A stretch of 5,621 nucleotides of DNA from an uncultured Lachnospiraceae bacterium (GTDB lineage Bacteria; Bacillota; Clostridia; Lachnospirales; Lachnospiraceae). The translations under genes and the position numbers were made by a program. The stretch lies in assembly GCA_902803245.1 (NCBI GenBank), contig CADCPJ010000166.1, positions 1 to 5,621 on the forward strand, given 5' to 3'. Positions 1-5,621 of this stretch are shown here, one piece after another. The notes beneath the pieces are model-generated. The model saw nothing but the letters and a program-made list of their open reading frames with translations, had not been told where the DNA came from and did no database searches. Position 1 is the first letter of the stretch; each line of letters opens with the position of its first letter.

Positions 1-693
1 AAACAGTATTTGGAGGATTTCCTGGATTCCCTGTTTGGAACCGGCGCGGACGGGATTTCCCTTGATCCCGGCGCCGAGAAAGAAGGAAAAGTGAGGTTTG
101 TCACGGAGCTCCCGGAGCCTGTCAGGATGCCCGCTGTCTATTCCATCGCCTACCGCCGGCTGGACAATCAGGGCAGCGAGGTCACTACGCTTCTCGAGAG
201 GGACGCGGACGGGAACATCCATTATGTCGACGGGGATGAGGAACTGGTATTTTTAAGGACGGACAAAGGATTTCGCATGTACCCTGTTCCGGCCGGTGCG
301 GACGGTTTTGGCGAGTGGGACGGCATATTGCTGAGCGCAAGAAGCGTCCGCGAAAGAACGGCCCCCTTCTGGAATTGTGCGGACCAGACTTTTATGAAGT
401 GGCTCGGAGCCACGCTTACGGAGAAAACACAATATCTGGGACGGCCGTGCGGTCTGTATCACGCAGCTCCGGGGGCTTTAACATTTACCTATAACTGTGA
501 TATGGTGATCGACGATGAGACCGGGGTCTGCCTTAGCTATGCGGCGGACGAGCTCTTAAAAGGTGCCGTTTACACCATTACTAAGGATAATACGATTGAA
601 ATCGATATTGAAGATTACGACATCGGCGGCGAAGAGATGAATTTCTTCTGCACGACATTTGAGACGGAAGACGTGTCCTTTGCAGTGCCGTAA
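1..693 (+). CDS. Unrecognised protein, 5'-truncated; possibly LolA-like fold
   Basis: The frame is open from the first base (Lys-Gln-Tyr codons before a TTG at 10), so the real start probably lies left of the window; 230 codons are visible before the TAA at 691-693. I do not recognise the family with confidence. The visible part has no membrane helix. It begins with a short amphipathic helix (LEDFLDSLF) and is then mostly alternating beta-strand and turn, acidic overall. A segment at visible residues 144-180 (YLGRPCGLY, then a hydrophobic strand pair, then DDETGVCLSY) resembles the 'GxxCyxY ... D-x-TG-xCL' strand pattern of LolA/LppX-like lipoprotein folds, but that is weak pattern matching. 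Five cysteines (126, 150, 166, 177, 217) are present. The next gene starts 47 bases downstream with no terminator between, so the two are probably co-transcribed. Any signal peptide or lipobox would be outside the window. The reading frame is secure; the function is not. Confidence 0.8.
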   Translation, partial: KQYLEDFLDSLFGTGADGISLDPGAEKEGKVRFVTELPEPVRMPAVYSIAYRRLDNQGSEVTTLLERDADGNIHYVDGDEELVFLRTDKGFRMYPVPAGADGFGEWDGILLSARSVRERTAPFWNCADQTFMKWLGATLTEKTQYLGRPCGLYHAAPGALTFTYNCDMVIDDETGVCLSYAADELLKGAVYTITKDNTIEIDIEDYDIGGEEMNFFCTTFETEDVSFAVP

Positions 694-726
694 AGAGCTA
701 AGAACCCCAACATGTGTTTCCACTGC

Positions 727-733
727 AAAGGAG
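727..733 (+). promoter_or_regulatory. Ribosome binding site that fixes the channel gene start
   Basis: AAAGGAG lies 7 bases before the ATG at 741. The longest open frame could begin at a GTG at 714, but no Shine-Dalgarno sequence precedes that codon, and starting there would add nine residues ahead of the first membrane helix. The site therefore supports ATG 741 as the start. Confidence 0.8.
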
Positions 734-740
734 CCGGGAA

Positions 741-3650
741 ATGAAGCATTTTCGAGTACGGGTCATCGTGACGGTTCTTCTGGCCATTGCCCTTATCATC
801 GTGTTTGGCTGGATTGTCGCCTGGCAGAACTACAGTAAGCTTTCCAGGGACTTGAGCGAGGAAAAGCATCTGACCCGGGAAGCAGTCAATGACACCCTGC
901 ATAATCTGTCAGACGCGTGGACGGATTACGAGCAAAGAGTCATAAGGCGGTATGAAGTAGAAGCGCTCTTCTCTTCCCTCGCCCTTCAGTCTGTCATCGA
1001 GGAAGGAGAGGTGCCGGAAGCAGACGGCGAGAACGGCGCGGTGATCAGCATCCGGGACGGCAAAGTGTCCTCCTTAAGCCCGGCAGCGGATGCACTCGGA
1101 CTCGACGCGTCTATGTTCAAAAGCTCAAAAGGCTCATTCGCCGCTCCGAAGCAGCCGTCAACCTATGTGGCATACAGCAGGATCGGGAACACGCCCTCTT
1201 ATTACATTAAGTGGTATGAAGATACCGTAATTGAAGAGATCGTAAGGGAAGCAGTCAGCATACCGGGCGTTCTGAAGTGGACGGAGATTACCTATGGCGT
1301 GCCGGCCATGTTCGTGTCCACGGATCCGGAAAGCGGAGCGATATCAGAGATATTGTATGAAAATGACCGCTATTTTTCGGATTGCGGGAGCCTTGCGGAT
1401 CTCGGACTTTCCGCGGAAGACCTCGGGAAGAATCATGCGGAGGCTTCCGGAAGCATCGTCTTAAATGACGCTGTTTTTTCCTATGTTTCAGGGAAATCGG
1501 ATCTGCCGGCCGGATATGTAATCCTCTTTGAGCCGGTTCCGGACCTGTTTGCGAAAGCCTTCATTCAGGCAGGATATATGATCGCCGCTCTGGTGATCCT
1601 TATCGTGACGCTTCTTGCTGCCGGCTTTTCCCTCTATCCTTTCGTCCGCAACAATATTCTCACCCCGGAGGAGGAGAAAACCTACCTCCCCTCACACGTC
1701 AGATCGGTCGCTTCTCTCTTCGGAGCATTCGGGCTTCTTATCATCGTGTGCCTGGGTATGTTCAGCTGCGCATTGAACATAATGTATGACGATGTGATAA
1801 GGGGCAGGGAACGTCTTGCCATGCTCGATGACAGTACCTCCATCTATGCGGAGCGGCATGACCGGGGCATGCAGACATTTCACGAGGTCTATCTGGATTT
1901 CGGCAATCTCATAGCGGGATATCTGGATAAGTATCCCCAGCTCCGCGACCAGGAAGTCCTGAAAGAAATCGCTGACAGCATTTCCGCCTCCTCCATTACC
2001 TTGTATGACGGACGAGGGCGCGAGACCGTGAGCAGCGGTCCGTGGAAGGCCCTTATGCTTAGTACCGACCCGGATTCTTTCACCTATGATTTCCGGCGGA
2101 TCACAAAAGGCGTTCCGAGTATCGTCCATGATCCTGAGATCGACGAAGTGACCGGGCTGAACGAAATGCGACTGGGATTTCGGATCCTGGATGACACATC
2201 GGACGGCCAATACGGAGTGATGATCATCAGTGTCGATATCCCTTCACTGACAAATCACGATATTGACCCGGAAAGGTCGATCAGACAGATCCTTGCCTCT
2301 CTATCTGACTCTGAGACGAATTTCTGCATCATAGATGCGGATACGGGTAAGGTCGCGATTTCCAGTACAGGGAAACTGGAAGGAGAAGATTTTTCCGACC
2401 TGGGCCTTGGTGAGTCGGACATGAAGAGCGGCCTGATCAGCGCCCTGAAGACGGAAGACGGAGACTACCTTGTCACGTCCCTCTCCCTGAAGGCACCTGA
2501 AGTCCTCTCCTTTGCAGGAGTGTCGGGAGAAGCCATTGCCTTCTACAAGGGGCCGAAAACTTCGTATCTCTTTGAAATGGTTACCCGTGCTCTTTTAGGG
2601 GGGCTGCTGTATCTGGCGATCTACAGCTTCCTTGCATGGATGGTTCTCTCCGGATATACGGATGAATTTTTCCAGACGTATAAGCATGTGAAGGGGGCCG
2701 CCGATCCGAAGAAAAAACTGAATCCGCTGCGCAAAGCATTGGCAGCATCCACCCCCACTAAAAATGGTCTGGCTGCGATGGAACTCATGTCGGCCATTTT
2801 TCTTGTGCAGTTCTTCGGCATTATGAGCACGAATTCCTTTACCGTCCGAAACACGGTCTACCGCTATATCTCTACCAACGACTGGGGCAAAGGCTTCAAT
2901 CTGTTCGCGGTAGCGGCGATTCTGGCGCTTGTATCAAAAGTAATCCTGACTGTGATCGGCATACGTCTAGTAATGAGAATCTTCGCTTCCTTTTCCGGTT
3001 CAAAGGGAAAGACGGCCTTCCGGCTGATCGCAAATGTGTCGGCGTACATAGCACTGGTCTTCTCCCTGATCAAGATTCTCGAATATCTCGGATTCAGTCC
3101 GGCTGCGATTGCAGCCAGCATGGGGTCACTTGCTCTGGCTGTGTCTCTTGGCGCTCAGAATTTTATCTCGGATATCTTTGCGGGGCTGACAATGGTGTTT
3201 GAGGGAACGCTCCACGTCGGAGACAACGTAGTCCTCAGTGTATTCGGAGCCTCTGACTGCCATGGAACGATAGAGGAAGTCGGGCTGCGCTCCATCAAGG
3301 TCCTCACTCGCGAGGGGGATCTCCTCACATGCTGCAACAAGGATGTCAGAGTGATAAGGAACTGCACACAGCTGAGTTCCCGTGTCATCTGTGAGTTTGA
3401 TCTTTCCTCCGAATATCCCGCAGACAGCGTAAAGGCGATGCTTGAGGCGGAGCTCCCCGGTGTCGGCCAGACAGACAGACGGATCCTGAGCGGCCCCGTC
3501 TACAACGGAATTCTCAAGATCGGAAACGGCACCATGACGCTGTCTGTCAGCGCAGAGTGCAGCGAGGAAGATTGTGACTATGTGCGGGACAGGCTGTATA
3601 CGTCCCTCCAGCAGATCTTCCGGAAACACGGGTATACCGACCGGTTCTGA
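741..3650 (+). CDS. MscS-family mechanosensitive channel with two tandem dCache-like extracellular domains
   Basis: Membrane channel of 969 residues, far longer than E. coli MscS (286). Predicted order: TM1 6-28; first extracytoplasmic domain 29-272; TM2 about 276-299; short cytoplasmic loop; TM3 324-348; second extracytoplasmic domain 349-612; TM4 615-638; basic cytoplasmic loop (PKKKLNPLRK); TM5 676-696; TM6 719-748; TM7 760-782; pore helix 787-820; MscS beta domain 821-880; alpha/beta domain 881-963. The pore helix (SLALAVSLGAQNFISD) aligns with MscS TM3, keeping both pore-constriction leucines (L799, L803, equivalent to Leu105 and Leu109), followed by FAGLTMVFEG and HVGDNV. Each external domain has Cache-like strands: FVSTDPESGAI then SLADLGL in the first; ITLYDGRGRE, GVMIISVDI and NFCIIDADTGK in the second. 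The positive-inside rule fits eight helices with a cytoplasmic C-terminus. MscS assignment is firm; dCache assignment is by pattern only. The likely role is osmotic or tension-gated ion efflux tuned by an external ligand, which is inference. Confidence 0.9.
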   Translation: MKHFRVRVIVTVLLAIALIIVFGWIVAWQNYSKLSRDLSEEKHLTREAVNDTLHNLSDAWTDYEQRVIRRYEVEALFSSLALQSVIEEGEVPEADGENGAVISIRDGKVSSLSPAADALGLDASMFKSSKGSFAAPKQPSTYVAYSRIGNTPSYYIKWYEDTVIEEIVREAVSIPGVLKWTEITYGVPAMFVSTDPESGAISEILYENDRYFSDCGSLADLGLSAEDLGKNHAEASGSIVLNDAVFSYVSGKSDLPAGYVILFEPVPDLFAKAFIQAGYMIAALVILIVTLLAAGFSLYPFVRNNILTPEEEKTYLPSHVRSVASLFGAFGLLIIVCLGMFSCALNIMYDDVIRGRERLAMLDDSTSIYAERHDRGMQTFHEVYLDFGNLIAGYLDKYPQLRDQEVLKEIADSISASSITLYDGRGRETVSSGPWKALMLSTDPDSFTYDFRRITKGVPSIVHDPEIDEVTGLNEMRLGFRILDDTSDGQYGVMIISVDIPSLTNHDIDPERSIRQILASLSDSETNFCIIDADTGKVAISSTGKLEGEDFSDLGLGESDMKSGLISALKTEDGDYLVTSLSLKAPEVLSFAGVSGEAIAFYKGPKTSYLFEMVTRALLGGLLYLAIYSFLAWMVLSGYTDEFFQTYKHVKGAADPKKKLNPLRKALAASTPTKNGLAAMELMSAIFLVQFFGIMSTNSFTVRNTVYRYISTNDWGKGFNLFAVAAILALVSKVILTVIGIRLVMRIFASFSGSKGKTAFRLIANVSAYIALVFSLIKILEYLGFSPAAIAASMGSLALAVSLGAQNFISDIFAGLTMVFEGTLHVGDNVVLSVFGASDCHGTIEEVGLRSIKVLTREGDLLTCCNKDVRVIRNCTQLSSRVICEFDLSSEYPADSVKAMLEAELPGVGQTDRRILSGPVYNGILKIGNGTMTLSVSAECSEEDCDYVRDRLYTSLQQIFRKHGYTDRF

Positions 3651-3755
3651 AGCAAGTTAAGGTCATCATTTAAAAAACATAATCTCTGCTCCCTGTGCTC
3701 TCCGCGCTGCTGCCGGTACTTAACGGATTTTGTCTGGAGCCCGCATATATCATTC

Positions 3756-3774
3756 TTTGATTAAAATGGTCAAA
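3756..3774. repeat. Short inverted repeat, candidate operator
   Basis: TTTGAT, seven bases (TAAAATG), then GTCAAA: six-base arms that are complementary except for one T/G position. It lies about 115 bases upstream of the TATAAT box. The size and symmetry suit a dimeric repressor or activator site, but no specific regulator can be named and short imperfect palindromes are common by chance. Confidence 0.3.
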
Positions 3775-3788
3775 TTCACCCATCTGAA

Positions 3789-3836
3789 AATGATCAGAGC
3801 AGCCCGGCTCCGGCATAATTCATAAAACTGGTCATT
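3789..3836. repeat. Nine-base inverted repeat around a 30-base spacer
   Basis: AATGATCAG (3789-3797) and CTGGTCATT (3828-3836) can pair over all nine bases as RNA with one G-U pair. The spacer is 30 bases. The element sits upstream of the predicted transcription start of the binding-protein gene, so if functional it is either a pair of DNA-binding half-sites or part of a longer read-through transcript. It contains two of the TGRTCA words. Confidence 0.35.
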
Positions 3837-3865
3837 CCCATACAAGCAAAGAGGGTGCTTTTGTC

Positions 3866-3894
3866 CTGCCTTTTCCGGCGATCTGTAGTATAAT
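3866..3894 (+). promoter_or_regulatory. Probable sigma-A type promoter of the solute-binding protein gene
   Basis: A perfect TATAAT at 3889-3894 is preceded at 17-base spacing by a weak -35, CTGCCT at 3866-3871 (3 of 6 matches to TTGACA). A better-looking TTGTCC at 3861-3866 is 22 bases away, too far. Transcription would begin near 3901, giving a leader of about 57 bases before the ATG at 3959. The poor -35 suggests that an activator may be needed. Confidence 0.55.
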
Positions 3895-3921
3895 TACAAA
3901 AGCAGCCCGCAAAACGTGATT

Positions 3922-3942
3922 CTGGTCGAAATCTGACCGCAG
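3922..3942 (+). other. Weak leader hairpin before the ribosome binding site
   Basis: GGTC (3924-3927) can pair with GACC (3935-3938) across a seven-base loop; alternatively CTGGTC pairs with GAC and CAG with a two-base bulge. The hairpin ends two bases before the Shine-Dalgarno sequence. It has few pairs and may have no function. Confidence 0.2.
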
Positions 3943-3943
3943 G

Positions 3944-3952
3944 AAAGGGAGG
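3944..3952 (+). promoter_or_regulatory. Strong ribosome binding site of the solute-binding protein gene
   Basis: AAAGGGAGG ends six bases before the ATG at 3959. Together with the signal peptide that begins directly at that ATG, it fixes the start codon. Its strength suits a highly expressed binding protein. Confidence 0.85.
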
Positions 3953-3958
3953 AAATAC

Positions 3959-5515
3959 ATGAAGAAAAAGATTTTACCTGTATTCTTAGCTTCTGCCATG
4001 GCACTCAGTCTTCTGGCGATTCCTGTTGCAGGGATGACAGGCCCGATACCTGTCAGCGCAGACGAACTGGAAGATGATCTTGAAGACGAGGCCGACCTGG
4101 TCGTAACTCTCCTCACTTTTACCCCCATGAGTGTTGATATCACTGACCGTGTGGAGAAGCGCCTCAATGAGATAACCCAGGAAAAGATTAATGCCAGTGT
4201 CGACTTCCAGTGGAGTGATGCCGGACAATATCTCACCACTGTCCCGATGATGCTGCAGGCAAACGAGCAGGTTGACCTGATGATGTTCACTCCGATCCCC
4301 GCTGCCAGCTACCAGTCCTTCATGAGCCAGAACCAGCTCATGGACATCACCGACCTTCTTCCTGACTATGCACCTGATGTCTGTGAGTATATGGGAGACT
4401 ACCTCAAGGCGACCTCAAAGGACGGAAGCATTTATGGCGTAGGAAATCTTTATAACCTCAAGTCGGAGCTCTCCATCGACATGCGCAAGGATATTCTGGA
4501 AGACGCGGGACTTCTTGAGGAAGCCGGAAACATGACAAACTGGCAGGATGTGAAGGAAGTATTGAAAAAGGCATCCGAATCCAGCGGCATGAATGCCCTG
4601 GTCAGCCTCGATGATCTCGCAGATGTAGTGACGATGGCGCCATACGTCATCGGAAACGGAGATCTTGCTGACTCAGAGTGGCTTGACAGCTGCGGCGATA
4701 CCTACTATTTCACCTACATCGATCCCGCGGATGACAAGGTAAAATGCTATTTTGAAAATGAAAAATGGCTGGACGGCATGAAGCTTGCCCGCGAATACTA
4801 CAACGAAGGCCTTGTTTTCAAAGATGCGCTTACCTCTCCGGACACCGGTGTTACCCTGATCCGCAGCGGAGTTGGCTTTGCCCAGATTTCTCCTACCGAC
4901 ATCGGCGCCGAAGCCATGTTCAAGAACAGCACCGGATATGACGATTTCCGTACCGTGCTTACTTCATCAAAGGCATCTACAGCTACTTTCCAGAAATTCG
5001 GTTATGCTGTGCCGATCACTGCCGCATATCCCGAGAGAGCTTTGAGGCTTCTCAATCTGATGTGGACTGATCAGGAGTTCATGGACACGCTTGCCTGGGG
5101 AATCGAAGGCGAAGACTGGGTCAGGACCGAGAATGGAATGGCTGATTATCCCGAAGGAACTGACAGCAATTCTGTATACCATCTGCAGGATTTCATGCTG
5201 GGCAACACCAATCAGGTGATTCCCTGGACAGGGGATGATCCGGATATCCGCCAGCACACCATCGAATCGAACGAGAGCGCTGAGACCTCCAAATATCTTG
5301 GTTTCTCAGTAGATTCCGTCCCTGTCGCCGAAAAGGTCGCAGCTTGCAAATATGTGTTTGACCAGTACTGCCCGCCCTTAAACTGCGGCACCGCAGGGGA
5401 CGACGTCGATGCACTCTCAGCCGAATTTGTCGAAGCAATGTATGGCGCAGGCCTGCAGGATATCATAGATGAATATCAGGCACAGCTGGACGCGTGGCTT
5501 GCTGAAAACTCATAA
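3959..5515 (+). CDS. Exported family-1 ABC solute-binding protein with DUF3502-type C-terminus
   Basis: Captures a substrate outside the cell for an ABC importer; relatives of the LplA/YtcQ group are linked to oligosaccharide uptake, but the substrate here is unknown. It has 518 residues, normal length for the group. A signal peptide (MKKK, hydrophobic core 5-24) ends with a likely signal peptidase I site, VSA at 32-34, followed by an acidic stretch (DELEDDLEDE). The bilobed binding fold covers about 48-440. The family-typical segment VPITAAYPERALRLLNLMW, with TDQEFMDTLAWGIEGEDW just after it, is at 351-387. The C-terminal piece 445-518 (LGFSVDSVPV ... YGAGLQDIIDEYQAQLDAW) matches the DUF3502 pattern. 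Oddly, there is no lipobox cysteine: the expected place reads V-A-G-M (23-26), so membrane anchoring by lipid is not predicted. It has its own promoter and ends at a strong terminator; no permease or ATPase gene is visible in the window. Confidence 0.9.
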   Translation: MKKKILPVFLASAMALSLLAIPVAGMTGPIPVSADELEDDLEDEADLVVTLLTFTPMSVDITDRVEKRLNEITQEKINASVDFQWSDAGQYLTTVPMMLQANEQVDLMMFTPIPAASYQSFMSQNQLMDITDLLPDYAPDVCEYMGDYLKATSKDGSIYGVGNLYNLKSELSIDMRKDILEDAGLLEEAGNMTNWQDVKEVLKKASESSGMNALVSLDDLADVVTMAPYVIGNGDLADSEWLDSCGDTYYFTYIDPADDKVKCYFENEKWLDGMKLAREYYNEGLVFKDALTSPDTGVTLIRSGVGFAQISPTDIGAEAMFKNSTGYDDFRTVLTSSKASTATFQKFGYAVPITAAYPERALRLLNLMWTDQEFMDTLAWGIEGEDWVRTENGMADYPEGTDSNSVYHLQDFMLGNTNQVIPWTGDDPDIRQHTIESNESAETSKYLGFSVDSVPVAEKVAACKYVFDQYCPPLNCGTAGDDVDALSAEFVEAMYGAGLQDIIDEYQAQLDAWLAENS

Positions 5516-5532
5516 AACTGTTCCATAGTATG

Positions 5533-5565
5533 CGGCGGAAGCATTATAAGCTTCCGCCGTTTTTT
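5533..5565 (+). terminator. Intrinsic (rho-independent) terminator
   Basis: CGGCGGAAGC (5533-5542) pairs perfectly with GCTTCCGCCG (5550-5559) around a seven-base AT-rich loop (ATTATAA), followed immediately by six T residues. It lies 17 bases after the stop codon of the solute-binding protein gene. There is no T-run on the other strand beyond the stem except the short A-tract complement arrangement, so it acts on + strand transcripts. Confidence 0.95.
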
Positions 5566-5621
5566 CTGAACAAGCTTCATAAGATCATGCAGTCCGTATT
5601 ATCATTCTTCCGGAATACCTA
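5566..5621. other. Unassigned right end
   Basis: These 56 bases after the terminator show no start codon with a ribosome binding site on the + strand. On the minus strand one frame begins with a stop and the other two stop within 36 bases, so the end of a convergent gene can be neither shown nor excluded. Confidence 0.5.

Larger units (their letters stand above)
3651..3958. other. 308-base intergenic region with promoter and candidate operators
   Basis: No coding frame with a ribosome binding site is visible on either strand; an open minus-strand frame running into it is a shadow of the downstream gene. The first 90 bases contain no hairpin plus T-run, so the channel gene has no recognisable intrinsic terminator and may end by another mechanism or read through. 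The rest holds a run of TGRTCA-like words, two inverted repeats and a -10 box, each listed separately. No riboswitch or tRNA pattern is recognised. Confidence 0.7.

Noticed and set aside
712..744. A ten-codon frame (MCFHCKGAGK) whose TGA overlaps the channel ATG as ATGA, a possible leader peptide.
   Set aside because: There is no Shine-Dalgarno sequence at proper spacing before the ATG at 712, and so short a frame is expected by chance; the channel gene has its own good ribosome binding site.
1692..2210. A 172-codon open frame on the minus strand.
   Set aside because: It lies wholly inside the channel gene, has no ribosome binding site noted, and its translation has no recognisable domain; it is an antisense shadow.
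3126..3629. A 167-codon open frame on the minus strand.
   Set aside because: It is antisense to the conserved MscS beta and alpha/beta domains, whose coding on the + strand is certain.
3744..3773. A minus-strand promoter-like pair, TTGACC and TATATG with 18-base spacing, that would produce RNA antisense to the end of the channel gene.
   Set aside because: The -10 match is only 4 of 6 and no gene or terminator on the minus strand supports it.
3798..3909. A nine-base direct repeat AGCAGCCCG at 3798-3806 and 3901-3909.
   Set aside because: A single nine-base repeat in a region of this size is not rare enough to call an element, and the surrounding bases do not match.
3832..4290. A 152-codon minus-strand frame extending from the binding-protein gene into the intergenic region.
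   Set aside because: Its translation includes a Ser/Arg-rich low-complexity run produced by the antisense of the acidic leader of the binding protein, and it would cross that gene's promoter and start.
3820..5520. The shared word TCATAAAACTG at 3820-3830 and 5510-5520, as possible ends of an inserted segment flanking the binding-protein gene.
   Set aside because: An eleven-base match is expected by chance in a window this long, one copy includes the stop codon, and there are no other mobile-element signs.

Overview
The window has moderate to high GC and looks like a chromosomal segment of a Gram-positive anaerobe, most plausibly a gut Clostridia/Lachnospiraceae-type Bacillota. This is inferred from strong AGGAGG-like ribosome binding sites, a LplA/YtcQ-type (DUF3502) solute-binding protein, and large extracytoplasmic sensor domains. 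No rRNA or marker gene is present, so the taxonomic call is tentative. All genes are on the + strand.

Layout: (1) 1-693 is the 3' part of a gene for an unrecognised, mostly beta-strand protein, open at the left edge. (2) 741-3650 follows after 47 bases and encodes a 969-residue membrane protein. Its last third is a complete MscS-type mechanosensitive channel module. Its first two thirds hold two large extracytoplasmic domains, each flanked by membrane helices and each resembling a double Cache (dCache) ligand sensor. Genes 1 and 2 are probably co-transcribed. (3) 3651-3958 is a 308-base intergenic region with a perfect TATAAT -10 box, several TGRTCA-type repeats and inverted repeats, and no convincing terminator for gene 2. 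(4) 3959-5515 encodes an exported family-1 ABC solute-binding protein that lacks a lipobox cysteine. (5) 5533-5565 is a textbook intrinsic terminator, followed by 56 bases in which no gene can be called.

The most notable item is the channel, which looks like two chemoreceptor-style TM-dCache-TM units fused in tandem to an MscS pore. This suggests a channel gated or tuned by an extracellular small molecule as well as by membrane tension. That function is inference from architecture. The binding protein next door could feed ligand to a transporter outside the window, but nothing here shows that it works with the channel.
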